Position numbers and translations under genes: made by a program. Shown one piece after another: positions 12,544-24,254 of a stretch of DNA of 64,000 bases. The notes under the pieces are model-generated. The model made no database searches. It had not been told where the DNA came from and worked only from the letters and a program-made list of their open reading frames with translations. This DNA is from Syngnathus acus (taxonomy: Eukaryota > Chordata > Actinopteri > Syngnathiformes > Syngnathidae). Each line of letters begins with the position of its first letter. The first letter of the stretch is position 1. The stretch covers positions 6,527,842-6,591,841 of the forward strand of contig NC_051090.1 in the NCBI RefSeq assembly GCF_901709675.1. Direction: 5' to 3'.

Positions 12544-15138
12544 GTGAGACCGGAAAAGATGACTGAGCTATGGGGGGCTACTTTTTCCGACAAAATCCAC
12601 AAAGCCGACTCAAATCCGCTTAGGCTCACAATGGCTTATTCTTCGATTTTTGTATGAAATGACACGAAGGGCAAATTGCATTAAGTCATGGCAAAGTGGA
12701 TTATTGTTAATGTGAAAATGGCTGCTCCCTTCATCAGTCTCATGTGAATGCAGGCCGGGAAAGCTAATGAGCTAAATAATGAAGTCGTGACTCTCCAAAA
12801 CAACTGTAATGACGATGTAACACAATTGTCTTGTAAAACTGGGCGACATCTTCTTAAATAATGAGGCAAGATCTCATAATGTTGTCGACAGAAGGGCACA
12901 TTTATGAATGATTATTCTAATTTGCAGTGGACATAATATTTGACTAAAGGACCCTGGAAGGAGGATTAATGTTAATGTGATTACGTCATTCTTCAGTCAT
13001 CATTTCTTAAGTGTAAAAACAAAAACATTAAACCACAGGCTTTTTTATACCTTTTGACGTGTTCACACTTTTTATTTTCCGGGCAGGTTTGAACAAGACC
13101 TTTTTATTTTCCTTCCATCTCAACACTTGTGAGACTAAGCTGACATAGCGTACTTAGAGCAGCGTGACATGCCCGGTGACGTCAATCGAAGAGGCTCTGG
13201 GTACCCACTTACGTTGTCAGTTGTCATATCCGCAGCGGCAGTGCATCTTTACTAAACACAAATATCTCCATGCAAGACATTTAAATGTATTGAAATGAGT
13301 TGTTTTGATTAAGAAGGGAGTCAGATGTGTTCACACCCACATTGACGCAAGCCACCCTTTTATTAAATACGTATCTTTGAAATAACCGCTTGCTGATCAA
13401 CAAAATTGAGGCCGAGGTGTTAAATTACTTGAGAAGGTTGCTAGTTGTCATTTAAGGAGGCGGAAATAAATAAAGGGAAGTCATTGGAGTGCAAAGAAAG
13501 CCACACACTACCACACTTTGATGGATTAGGTTCATTTTTGACATGTTTTAAAGCCACTTGTCACCACACATGTTAGATTGACTCTATTTTGCACTGGCTG
13601 CACTTCCTCAAATCACGTCATTTATTCACACTTCATGCCGACTTCAGGTTCCATTAGAATGCAAATGACTTTACTGAGACCAAAGAGAAACCTGTCTTGA
13701 AGTTTATAAATAGAACGGCGAAATAAGGACACAATGTGAACATTTCATATGACCACACATATACATTCTGAAAAAAAGATTTTAGTTTGGTTACAATCAA
13801 ATTAAATGTAATTTCTTGCCATTTAAATGAAACTAAAGTTGCCTGCTCATGGACATGTTTGCAAGAACCGCTGTTGTCAGGCAGAATTTGTGGGGGGCCC
13901 ATGCTTTGAAATTATGAAGCAATTATTATGGATAGAATTGACAGTTTTTGAAATGGTTGATTTTCTGTTTACTCCAATAGATCTCTTTAATCCATGGACA
14001 GAAATAGTCAAACAATCACACTTTACATAAATAACGTGGTCGTGAATATAATTTATAACGTCGGCCATCGTGCTTACCACAATCAAGCGTTCACACTCAG
14101 CAAACCAACATTTAAATTACAGACGTGAAACGACAGAACAACTCCCTTTGTTCACACGCAATCTTTTTCTCATTAGTTTCAACACGCACACGTACACACT
14201 TCACCTTTTTTTTGTGTTCTAATGTACCCGCGGGTACTCAGTCAACAGTTGAGTTATGGCTTCTAAATTAACTTTCAGTCCAATTATCATTATTTCACAA
14301 GGCTTTAACGACAGCACTTTTAGATTAGATCTACGTTCTTGACGATTGCTGTTATTCACACTTCGAACTTGCGTTTCACACGACTACTATTGAGTCATTC
14401 GACAGAATCGACGAGTACATAATTAGGCTCAAAATATTTTAATACGTTTCCAGGTTCAACCTTAACTAAAATTTGTTGTCATTTTAAAAACAAAACCAAA
14501 GACTTAACTCACTCAGTCTAAATGTCAATGGCCTAATGGAAAGATGGTGCACAGCAAAAACTGGACATTATCTTATTTTTATTTTGGCCAAATTCCTGAG
14601 TCCCAATTTTACCCCCTCATCAGCCCGCAATCCTAAAAACTGGATATGGGTCTGCTTATCACCGACTGTTAATACATCGCTTGAGCAGGGTGGGCCGGGG
14701 GAATTTTCTCTCAAAACTAAATAAACAACTTATCATAACACATTCTCTAATCTTACTCACAGGATGTTATGTTAAAAGATGGAATTTTCTATGCCTGCTC
14801 TTACTGGCTCTTCTCAAAATGTCAACGCTCTTAAAATGGGGTCAACCATGAAGCGGAACTTCCAAAATGGAACACAATGGTTTCATAAACCCTTTTATAA
14901 TTGAATTCCAAAATGTGAAAGTTTGGCCATTGGGCGCAACAAAATATGTCCATCGTGACTTGTATTTCATGTTTAATTTTCTCAGTTATTTTGGTTTAGA
15001 TTTCAATCTGAGCAGGTGGCTTCCTGTGCACGATCCAACATGATGTAACTTCCTGCTCCTACTACTTTTCCCCTCACATGAAATCACCAGATCCACTTTC
15101 AAGCAAAGTCCGAGCTGTCTCCTGTGTCTGTTTTCCAG
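12544..15138. other. Intergenic DNA (or intron of an unproven transcript)
   Basis: Nothing codes convincingly. Bases 12690-12960 are a repeat-poor, TAAT-containing stretch with enhancer-like texture. The remainder is A+T-rich. Confidence 0.45.
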
Positions 15139-15404
15139 GTCACAGCTGTTGGATGGAGCACGAGAAGCTCAGGAGGATCGACAGCAGACGGAACGGCCGT
15201 GGTGGGGAGGGTTCCTGGCATCGTGATTTGATGCACAAAGACAAATTAAAATCACATTGCCAGGGATTTCCACTCCCTCACGGCTCAGTGGACGAGGACC
15301 ATTTGGTTAGGTGGCACGGAAAAGTTAGCTACACCTGCACAAGCCAACACAAGAGCTGTATGAAAAAGTCTTCAGAAATGCCAAAAATGACATTCATGCA
15401 TTAA
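15139..15404 (+). other. Exon-like segment after a good 3' splice site
   Basis: TCTGTTTTCCAG ending at 15138 is a good acceptor, and the following frame stays open to a stop at 15402-15404. The predicted peptide is basic, low in hydrophobic residues and matches no family I know. I treat it as a possible terminal non-coding exon rather than a gene. Confidence 0.15.
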
Positions 15405-15451
15405 TCATTTCCGTTGGAACAAAATATACGAGCTCTCGCGATGATGCAGTA

Positions 15452-15473
15452 CTGCCACCTACAGGACTGGAGT
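15452..15473 (-). repeat. 22-bp dispersed motif, second copy, with CTCF-like core
   Basis: This copy is identical over 22 bases to the reverse complement of 5326-5347. The CTCF-like 14-mer (15452-15465) is on the minus strand. Confidence 0.6.
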
Positions 15474-18400
15474 TGAGTATTATAAACTTGGCTTCACAAA
15501 TGCCATTGCACTGTAAGAATTGGATTTAAAGCAGACTTTTCCATACAGCTCTTGCATCGGCTCTCATTTGCCTGTGCAGTTGTACCTAATGTTGCGTCCC
15601 ATTAATATATGTTCAATCAAAAAAAGAGTGGGACTATTTTTGACATGTGAAAAGAATTTGAAGAATGTCCAATGCGTGCGTGTGAGGCCCAAGCAGCCAC
15701 TTGCTAAAGGCACAGAGCTTAGCTAATTGGTGAGCATTGATCCCTGCTATGTGTTGTTCACAGTGGCTAAGTTCAGTGCCTGAGGTGAAATAGTTGATTC
15801 GACTGAGAGGATTTGTTCCGCTGAATGGAAAGAACTTGATGATCTCAGATATGAAGACAGGAGGAGGTGGAGTGAGACCAAAGGAAGGAAGTGATCCAAA
15901 GTCGGAACTGGACTTGATTCAAATGTGACTGCACAGCGTTTCTGCATAAATCTGACAAAAAAATCATCACACGTTTTCAAGATGATGGATATAAAAAAAA
16001 GACAAATGCTTTTACGGTTGGAGGAATGTGGTAGTGATCGTTGGACTTGTCTGGGCATGTTTATGTTCCTGCGAGACGGATGTCTCTGGGCAGCTGTGCC
16101 AGTATTCAGTTGCCACACGCAAGTCTCCAATGAACAGGAAACCGGCATGTTCCAATTCTGCGATAATTCAATCAGGCGAGCAAATATAAAGAAAGATTAG
16201 GGAAAAAAAAGATTGCATTAGTTATTTAATTCAATCACTCCTCTTCTGAACATCACTTGCATCGAGGCTGTCAGAGTTTTAGCATCGTATCCACGGGCTC
16301 ATCAATTATTTCGTGCACTTGAGAGCCTCGAACTTTAGCGAAGGCTCCTTTGATTTCGATGTTTTCTTTTCTTGCGCTAAAATCGATACGGTTACCCGAC
16401 CCCCCCCCCACCACCCCGTAAGGCATCTTTGCCGCCAGCTGCTCGAGGCTTAAAAATCCGCTCCGCTCTACCGCAAGAACATATGTCGTAATGTTGGTGG
16501 AATGTTGGGTAACGCTGATAGCATTGGCTCACAGTGATAAACAATAAAAAGGTCAACCTGAGACAGTTGCTTCATCCGTGGAGCCATTGTTCCTGCATTC
16601 TGCCTGGCTTTAGAAAATCAATACTTGATATTTCCAGTATTACATGTAACCTGACATGGCAGTTCCCGCTGAAAGGAATACGGAGATGTTGTCATCCAAC
16701 CAAAATGTCAAAAGAAAGGAATCAGTTGAGGACATGGCGGTGGTTAAGATATCTCTGTGAATTTTAACCACTGTCCTGCCATGAGAAATTATATTATTAT
16801 ACCTATGTACCGCTAAAATTATATTTGTTTTATTGCAACCTCTGTGGGGTGAAAGTGCTAATCATATTGCATTATGTTTTTAATATTATGAATGAATGAG
16901 TTTCTATAATTGTGATGTGATCATCGTGGTATTAAAAAGGGAAATTGGAATTTTAAAAAACTAAATGGAGTGATTGCACTTGGGTCAAGTTGACCCGGCT
17001 TTTTTTGTGTTATCTATTTAACCCAAAAGGTTGGGTCGAATAAATAACTCATTTATTGATATTATTTGACACAACCTTTGGGGCTATTTATTTTTCCCAA
17101 AAGTTGTTTATTTTTTGTTTCACATAATTTCAACTTCTGCCAACATGTGTTTATTTTGTGTAAAAAAATTCGAACTCTGCCTTTGAATAAATACTTATTT
17201 ATTTGACGTTTGGGGTGATTCATATATCGCAAAAAAAGTTGTTTATTTTTTCTTTTACACCATCATTTTTACTTGTGCCAAAAGTGTTTTTTGGTTGTTT
17301 TTATGTGAAAATTTCAAATTCCGCCTTTGAGAGTTGAATGAATTTGGGTAAGGCCCTCCTGCCGGCCAATGCAACAAAATCTTGTCAGTGCTTCAGCATT
17401 CACGTAACAGAGCAGACAATAAAAAGCACTTTTCTCTTGCTGGCTGTCTGTTTTTTTCAATATTTGACTGAATTCTTCAAATCTTATCCAATCCTAGCAA
17501 GTGTAGCATTGGCAGCACCAAAGCATTGTGCGGGCTGTGCCCTCCCGTGCCTACTGAACTGGTATCAGTGTTTCACCTCAAAACTGGCTCAGTTCAGCAG
17601 GAACAGGAGTGGAGCCTAATTTCGAGAAGGAGTGACCTCACCGCCATCCGACGAGCCAGACAATCAGTGTTTGGAGTTCCCAACCATCACATCGCACTCC
17701 GTCACAAGTTTTTTGGCACTGATCAGGCCCATGATGACAGCAGCGGGGCCCACAAGTGTTCACAAGGCTGATGCAGCTGCAGATGACTGTCACAGCTATG
17801 AATGTTTCATGAGATGAACATTTTGTTGCTTGATAGGTAGCATCTGCTTGTGTGAATATTATTACATTGAAATGCAGTCTCCCATGGCATTTTTAATTTT
17901 TTTGTAGAATAATTCTGCTTTGGTTTTCACGCAGTTTCAGTCAGGCTTTATTGAACGGATGAATCACGAAAACCGATGTATTCGTTTTTTGAGGTGGTTT
18001 TAAAATCACTGCTCTAACCTAGTTCCAAAACGTCAAAGGCGCAGACTGAAATCATGGCGAGGTAATTCAAACGGAATGTCTGCAATGTCTTTGTAATTCA
18101 TGCCACCCAACAGTCCATCACGACTGGCCGGGGAAACGCATCTCCGCTGTTTCCGCTCGGCTCGTGAGATAAGTCGCCGCCGCCGATGGAAAGGACCCCA
18201 TCTTGATTTTATAACCCGCAGGAAAGTGAAAAGTCATTAGCAGTAAAGATGAATATGTGCTTATCCTGCCTCCCCATGCAGTGTGCCTGAGATGTTATTA
18301 TCTTTTATCATGGCGACGGCACAACGGCGTCGGTCGCTGAGGTAGCATCATCACAAACGAGTTATTAAGATTAAGGACGAGATTATGGCTGGGAAAGCAA

Positions 18401-19874
18401 TGATGTCATGGCATTGCCCAAAGATCATTTCGCAATTTGGAAGCAGCCAAACAGATTGATCTGATGCCTCCAGGGACAGAATAGGCCTGGCTGGATTTGC
18501 AAAAGTTCTATGGTAATGTAGCGACGTAAAAACCTAGTTGATCATAATTGATATTAAAAATTGAACTGCTGATGTTATGATGACTTCAGAGGTTGCCATG
18601 ACATGCTGTGATGTATTAACCAACATTATGACCAGCCCGAGGACAACATGAATGCTCAGTGCCTTGAAAAATTAAAAATATAATTCCATCCATTTTATGT
18701 TAGTGTCATTTGAATTTGTCTGGAAAGCATCACTAAGATTGACAGCTAAGTCTGAGAGCCATGTTGAATTGTATTTAGTATCAGTGTTGCATTTGAAACT
18801 ATATGAAATAAAGTCAGAATGTTTTTGGAAGGAAAAAAAAATTTCATTCTTTTTATTCAGTAGATTGTTTAAAGGGGGGCGGGGCAATCGCCAATACTGG
18901 TTATGAGTTAGTCTGTGAAGCTTTATCGTGAGGAAAAAGACATTTAATAGCAAATGCGGGGAGCTTTGTGTCAGAAAAACTGAATCCACTGAAGAGCCCA
19001 GGAAATAAACAAAAGCTTGTTTTCCGTGTGTGCCTTTTAAATCTCCTCTCTGTGTCATCAAAAACATGACGACGAGGCCTCTTGTTTTCATGCAAACACA
19101 CACATGCACACCCGTGGTTTTCTCCGTTTGGTCTCTGAGGTGATGTCACAGGCCGTTTCATCTTCAGGCCCTCAAAGGCTGACCAGATTTCACCATATGG
19201 GGTTGCTTTATTGAGTCTCTCATCTTCTGTTCTTCTGTTCAATCAGCATCTTGGGGGGGGTCAGGCTCTTGTATCTGTTCTCACCTAATGAGCTTTAAAT
19301 GGTGTGGGAATGAAAATCCAAGCCAATCTTATTGTTTCCGTGTCCTCCAGTTGTGCCTTGTAAAATAATGCTCGTCTGTGTTATTTCGCTTAATATCTCC
19401 CCTGCTGGGCTCCAGATCACTGCAAAGATATTCTCAGCGAACAGCTGCATCCTCATTCGGAATCTCATGCCTGAACGCTCCCGCTTGCACACACAAGCCA
19501 TCGTAGGGGAAAAAAAAGCGAAAAAAAGGAAGGAAGAGCATTCGAGTACAGTATTTTAACAAGGCACAGTCAGTAAAAATGGCCGACATCCAGCCCTTGT
19601 TGAGATTTCCACGGTAATTGTCCTCCAAACTCACAGTGAAAGAAAAAAAAAAACATTTCAGGATGCCAAGAGCAATTTTCAGCATGTTGGAAATTCTGAT
19701 TGATATTTTTATGAAACAATAAAGTTAATAACTGCCATTGGCTGGCACCCAGTCTGGAGGGGAAAGCACCAGCTTAACTACGACTAAATGAGGACAAGTT
19801 TTAAACTGAATTTTGAGTATTGAATGAAGCATTCCGGAAACTTCACTTAACTCCTTTCCATCACCTGAACAGTA
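15474..19874. other. Intergenic DNA with a local duplication and an enhancer-like stretch
   Basis: The notable contents are an imperfect tandem duplication (about 17070-17340, listed separately) and a balanced, repeat-poor stretch at 18120-18440. That stretch contains GATA cores, a TGATGTCATGG CRE-like site near 18403 and TTATTATCTTTTATCA near 18295, and may be a conserved regulatory element. A poly-C run lies at about 16402. No gene is supported on either strand; minus-strand open frames around 18,700-19,200 have no family resemblance. Confidence 0.45.
17070..17340. repeat. Imperfect tandem duplication of a ~125-bp A+T-rich unit
   Basis: Copy 1 (about 17076-17195) and copy 2 (about 17203-17335) share, in order: TTTGGGG, AAAAGTTGTTTATTTTTT, a CA-rich/ACTT phrase, TGCCAA, a GTGTTT run, AAATTC and CTGCCTTTGA-type blocks. 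Immediately upstream (16981-17042) are complementary TGGGTCAA/TTGACCC and AACCCAAAAGGTTGGGTC palindromes like those at termini of some fish DNA transposons. Confidence 0.55.
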
Positions 19875-20196
19875 CAGTGATCCCTCGCTATTTCGCGTTT
19901 CGTTTATCGCGGCTTCACTACATCGCGGATTTTTTCCCCCCAAATTAAAAAAACATTTAAAAGTCAAAATAAAACGTCTAAATTGAGGAAACGTGTCTAA
20001 CCTTTAGGACAATGTAGTATTGCTCCAAATGTTCGTTTACAATCCGTTTTCGCGTGTTAGCACGATCGCGAATTAGTATCTTTCCGCTAACTCTTTAGCC
20101 TGCCCAGTACTTCTTGTTGGTGACCGTACTTCGCGGATTTCACTTATTGCAGGGGGGTTTTGGAACCAATTATCCGCGATAAACGAGGGATTACTG
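19875..20196. mobile_element. 322-bp non-autonomous DNA transposon (MITE), TA target-site duplication
   Basis: The element begins CAGTGATCCCTCG and ends CGAGGGATTACTG, imperfect terminal inverted repeats (12 of 13 bases pair), and is flanked on both sides by the dinucleotide TA (19873-19874 and 20197-20198). TTTATCGCGG recurs inverted near each end. It has no coding capacity. TA target duplication and CAGT-type ends point to the Tc1/mariner-pogo (Tigger-like) superfamily; the exact family needs a repeat library. Confidence 0.75.
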
Positions 20197-20198
20197 TA

Positions 20199-21615
20199 TT
20201 TCAAAGCCTGATCCGTGCAAGTTTAGAATTGAATTTCTCAAGCCACACACGTGGAAGGGATCTTGTTCACATTCCGAAGTGGAGGCCGTGTCACTCCCAA
20301 CCTCCTCCGCATGTGTCCATACAAGCTTTACAATACATATCAACTAATCCCCTTATTAAAAATCCAATGCGAGATGCTCTAACAGCACATTCCACATCAT
20401 CAAATAAAATGTGTTCTGTCCTGTTCCCTCGCAAATGCTGTATAACAGGAATTAAATTTGGCATGTGCTCATCGTGCACAACTTCAAAAGTTGTGTGAAG
20501 TACTAAATTGTTAGACTCTGTTGCGCAACAATACTTAAGGCCACTATTATACTGTCTTGAATGGAGCGAAAAGGGTTAGAAAAATGTTGATGAGGTCATA
20601 AATCATGCGGAAAGAAAAGCACTTTTCTCAAATAGTCCTCTCGAGACGCTTTGGCGAGCACGGCAGCCGACCTTTCAGTTCTACTGAAAGGACACAGCCG
20701 GATCGGGTCAACTCACGAGAGATTCCTCAATCAGGTTCTCATTGGAAACAAACAAAGCAAGAAGAAAAAGCTCTTGTAGGCAGATGTTCGATTTCCTTTC
20801 ATATGGACGTGGACCAAGTATGCCTTCTGTGTTTTTTCTTTGACCTTATTGGCCTTTAAATGATGTCAGAATCCCATGAGGGATCTTTGACTGATTGGCT
20901 GTAATTGGAAAAACAACATTTGCACAGTCAAGACGCATAAATATGAACAGAACACGGGAGAAACACGACAGATAACCTGGTTGTTGTGTCTGTGTTGTGA
21001 AATAATAATTCCCGCTCGCTCAGACTTTTCTTTCCCACGTCGGAAGATTTGCACCGGAGGATTGACGATCTGTGCTGTGATTGGTGTGGCGGCTTTCATC
21101 TGTATCATTAATCTCTCGTAATGGCGCATGATTGCTCCGTTATTTTTTTTTAACCCAGCCCATGTACTTAGTGACAAATGAGTCTGCAACGTAGCTTCCA
21201 ACTTTTCCTGGTCTGGTACTCGAGTACTTGTGTCGAGCAACTACAGATGCCCCGTTTCATTTGGTGCAAACAGGACACCAACATAAAAAGGCATCAGGGG
21301 AATCTCAAGTCATGCTGAAGACCGCTGTCAGTTAATAAAAGAAAATTGCCAAGCTAGCAAGCGGCCAGCAAGGTAAATCCCAACAGGAGGAGAGCTTTGA
21401 CAGTTGGAGGTTTGATGAGACGCCGCAGCTCGGACAAACAAAGAACACACTTTATCTCGTCTCTCTGTTCCCTCCAGATAAAGAGACTTGACTTGCGGCA
21501 ATCCATAGTTGGTTCATTCTCCTTCAGAGGTGTATAGATCTCGGCTCAAGGTTGCAGGGACCATGTCAGGGAACTTGTCAGACACAAGTGACCCTCAACG
21601 TCTGCAGTAAGTATC
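20199..21615. other. Intergenic DNA, no gene seen
   Basis: Neither strand offers a frame with family resemblance or paired splice sites. A TTTCAGTTCTACTGAAAG palindrome occurs near 20673-20690. Otherwise nothing notable. Confidence 0.5.
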
Positions 21616-21760
21616 ATAAAATAATAAAATAAAATAAAATAAAATAAAATAAAATAAAATAAAACAAAACAAAACAAAACAAAACAAAATAAAATAAAAT
21701 AAAATAAAATAAAACAAAACAAAATAAAATAAAATAAAATAATAATAATAAAATAAAATG
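21616..21760. repeat. Compound pentanucleotide microsatellite (AAAAT)n/(AAAAC)n
   Basis: About 145 bases of 5-bp units switch in blocks: AAAAT, then AAAAC, then AAAAT, a short AAAAC block, then AAAAT again, with a short AAT interruption near the right end. Read on the minus strand it is TTTTA/TTTTG. Block-wise base switching suggests unit conversion or slippage after point changes. Confidence 0.9.
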
Positions 21761-22525
21761 ATATTTTTTGTTCCCTTTTGAAGCAAATGGGTGATGTAAT
21801 TCTGATGCCATGTCAACCTCCAGGCCTCTGTACCTTCTCAAGACTTCATACGAGACGGCTGTCTGCTTAACACCTGGAGGCGAAGCCAGCGAGGTAATTA
21901 CGGAGGCCGTAGCCACGTCTGCACGCAACCATCATTAACCCATCGTGCCTCAATTGGAGTGCAGAAAGGCCCCTCGTTGTTGTAGCAGAGAGAGAGCGTG
22001 AGAATTGGTGATGAGCCGGTGAAATGTCAAACGGGATCGAACAAATGTGTGTGAGCACGCTGTTAATAACGGCTGGAATTTGCAGTTGCTTTTTCATCAT
22101 GTCGCTGAGAGCGCTGGATTGATGCCAGCATCGGGATGAGCGACGCTTATCCTTGCCCTCAATGCAAAGTTGAAGGAATTCAGGGGAAGGGCAGGAAAGA
22201 AGTCACACACAGTCAATGACATTTTTTTTTTTTTTTAGAATCACCAGGTATGTCTTAATTTTTAATCTGTTTGCCTTGGTGGAGGTCTGTGCTCTAATGC
22301 ATGAACAGGCAATAAAGCTCACTTTTGATTGACATTGAACAGTTTGAGATTGATGTGAACAATGACACCTTGAAGGTATTATTTAAAACTTGACTTTGTG
22401 GACTTGATGTTAATGGGTTCTTACGTTCATGAATCATTTTGAGTCTTATGGAGCCTGTCAAGGTTTCAATGACATATTCCCCTTTAGAGGAAAGGAAGAG
22501 GTGGCATATTGAATATTGTGGAATA
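21761..22525. other. Intergenic DNA downstream of s1pr4, possible regulatory element
   Basis: Bases 21830-22150 are balanced and repeat-poor, with TAATTACGG, CATTAACCCAT and CAATTGG motifs, and could be a conserved element. A T run lies at about 22223-22237. No gene is seen. Confidence 0.4.
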
Positions 22526-22531
22526 TTTATT
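22526..22531 (-). terminator. s1pr4: Candidate poly(A) signal for s1pr4
   Basis: AATAAA on the minus strand lies about 225 bases past the s1pr4 stop codon, the first good hexamer I see in the expected direction. It would give a short 3'UTR. Other distal signals cannot be excluded. Confidence 0.35.
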
Positions 22532-22755
22532 AACTTTGAAGGCAAAAAAAATGCAAATACAGCATGTTTTTGTACATACATGAAGGTATAAAATTATTCT
22601 CTTATAAAACATATTCGGAAAATATACAGATCTAATTAAAAGCTTGACGTTGTGTTTACATGATACCAACTAAAAAAAATCTGAGGAAATAGTTACTACT
22701 TAGGTGTAGCACCTCTCTCAGGTCCTGTTTACATGGGAGGGGCACACATTGTGGT

Positions 22756-23958
22756 CTAACCACTCGAAACTGAAAGGCAGCTGCTGGTGGAGCTCAACCT
22801 CCATTTCTTCGACGCCTTACGAGACTTTTTCAGAGTTAGCGGAGGCGAGGCGATGCTCAGGTTCCTGATCTTATCCTGCCTGCTCTCCGAGGTGCTGCTG
22901 GTCTCCTTGGAGGTCAACTGCTCGGGGCGACACAGGCCGGCCTTCAAGCAGCAGTGACACAGGAGCTTAGCCATGGCTCTCCTCATCTCGCCGCTGCCCA
23001 GTGCGTAGATGATAGGATTGAGGCCTGAATTGAGGACGGCTAAGGAGATGAAGACATCGGCGCTGAAGAGCGGCGTGCACTGCCGGGACTTGCAGAAGAA
23101 GTCCACCAGCAGCAGCAGGAATAGCGGCCCCCAGCAGAGCATGAAGACCCCCACGATGGTGATGACTGTTTTAAGCAGAGCCAGGGAGCGCTTACGGCAT
23201 CGCTGCTGCGCACTCTTGTGTACGTGACTGTAGATGGCGCCGTAGAGCATGCCGATAGCCAGGAGGATGATGATGAAGATGATGAGGGAGAACAAGATGT
23301 AGGTCTTGGAGTAGAGTGGGAGGAGGGTGGAGCATCCATCTAGACTGCACACACAGTTCCAGCCCAATAAGGGAAGGAAACCAATCACCAGAGCCAAAAC
23401 CCAGCAGAGGGCCACCAGGCCGTAAATCCTGTAGTAGGTGCTCCTGGTTGACTTCTGAGGCAGTGGTGTCATTATCGTCACGTAACGCTCCACTGCAATT
23501 AATAACAAACTAAAAATCGATGCGGCCAGGGCGACAAACAGCAAGCCCTCACGGAGAAGCCAAAGCGCAGGCGTCAACTGGAAAGTCCGACTACCGGACA
23601 TGCAGATGTTGACCAGGTAGGCCACACCGGTTAGGAGGTCACTGAGGGTGATGTTGGCGATGCACACGTACACCCAACGCCAACTGCGGCAGATGCGAGA
23701 AATGACAGCCACCAACACCAGGGAATTCTCCAGGATGATGAGAATGCTTACAATGAGGAAGATGATCATGGTGACGCTGATGTTCTGAGAGTTTGAAACC
23801 GTTCTGTTCCTCAGACGGCCCGTGTGGTTGTAATGACGCAGGATCACGTGGTTGATCTCGGAGATGTTCGTGAGGGAGTCGTTGCCGAGGAAAGTAATGG
23901 ATGAAGGATACAAGTGAGGGCAGGAGGATGAGGTGCGGAAGGAGATGGAAAGATCCAT
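22756..23958 (-). CDS. s1pr4: Sphingosine-1-phosphate receptor 4 (G-protein-coupled receptor)
   Basis: This is a 400-residue class A GPCR for the lysophospholipid sphingosine-1-phosphate at the plasma membrane. Seven hydrophobic segments lie near residues 62-87, 98-119, 134-157, 178-199, 219-243, 264-286 and 299-319. The extracellular N-terminus has HYNHTGRL (42-49) and several N-X-S/T sites (N26, N31, N44, N51, N59). The REGLLF block (R136/E137) carries the Arg-Glu pair that binds the S1P head group. ERY (157-159) stands in for DRY, CWGP ends at 278, and NPIIY is at 314-318. Cysteines cluster in extracellular loops 2 and 3, and C334/C336/C337 are likely palmitoylation sites. HYNH rather than HYNY, plus LTPALWLLREGLL and LLPLYSK, favour S1PR4 over S1PR1/2/3/5. 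Family knowledge: S1PR4 is mainly leukocyte-expressed and couples to Gi and G12/13. The coding region is one exon, as in the family. The ATG context (AGCCATGG) is strong. Confidence 0.93.
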   Translation of the reverse strand: MDLSISFRTSSSCPHLYPSSITFLGNDSLTNISEINHVILRHYNHTGRLRNRTVSNSQNISVTMIIFLIVSILIILENSLVLVAVISRICRSWRWVYVCIANITLSDLLTGVAYLVNICMSGSRTFQLTPALWLLREGLLFVALAASIFSLLLIAVERYVTIMTPLPQKSTRSTYYRIYGLVALCWVLALVIGFLPLLGWNCVCSLDGCSTLLPLYSKTYILFSLIIFIIILLAIGMLYGAIYSHVHKSAQQRCRKRSLALLKTVITIVGVFMLCWGPLFLLLLVDFFCKSRQCTPLFSADVFISLAVLNSGLNPIIYALGSGEMRRAMAKLLCHCCLKAGLCRPEQLTSKETSSTSESRQDKIRNLSIASPPLTLKKSRKASKKWRLSSTSSCLSVSSG

Positions 23959-24007
23959 GGCTACTTCTCAGATGGGAGGATGAGGACCAGAACCAGGTTA
24001 GGTTTAG
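23959..24007 (-). other. s1pr4: Probable 5'UTR part of the s1pr4 coding exon, with upstream 3' splice site
   Basis: On the minus strand, CACCCCCCTGCAG lies 49 bases before the start codon and would make a 3' splice site, with the exon starting at 24007. S1P-receptor genes commonly have a non-coding first exon spliced just ahead of an intronless coding region, so this fits. The upstream exon itself is not identified. Confidence 0.4.
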
Positions 24008-24240
24008 CTGCAGGGGGGTGAATTTGAAACTGGATAACACACACCTGATAAGACAGAGAACAAAATAAACATCACTGCAGGAAGAGGGCAAGCCGAATTT
24101 ACGGTTATTTCAAACGGAAAAATATCAAAAACGTGCTTACAGTCTACTTTATACACCCTGATCATAATTCATGTATTAATCACAGTGATACCTTGAAATA
24201 CGAGTGCCTTGACTTATGCTTTGCGTGCTTTATGTTCCCG

Positions 24241-24254
24241 CCGCTAGAGGGCAC
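24241..24254 (+). promoter_or_regulatory. CTCF-like motif
   Basis: CCGCTAGAGGGCAC matches the CTCF core (CC, TAG, GGGCAC). It lies about 280 bases upstream of the s1pr4 start on the far side of its promoter region. Motif only. Confidence 0.4.

Noticed and set aside
15747-16148. A 133-codon minus-strand open frame
   Set aside because: It has no family resemblance and a parallel + strand frame overlaps it; both are what chance gives in a stretch with few stops.
18672-19242. Overlapping minus-strand frames of 145 and 113 codons
   Set aside because: Composition is intergenic, no homology is recognised, and there is no promoter or splice context.
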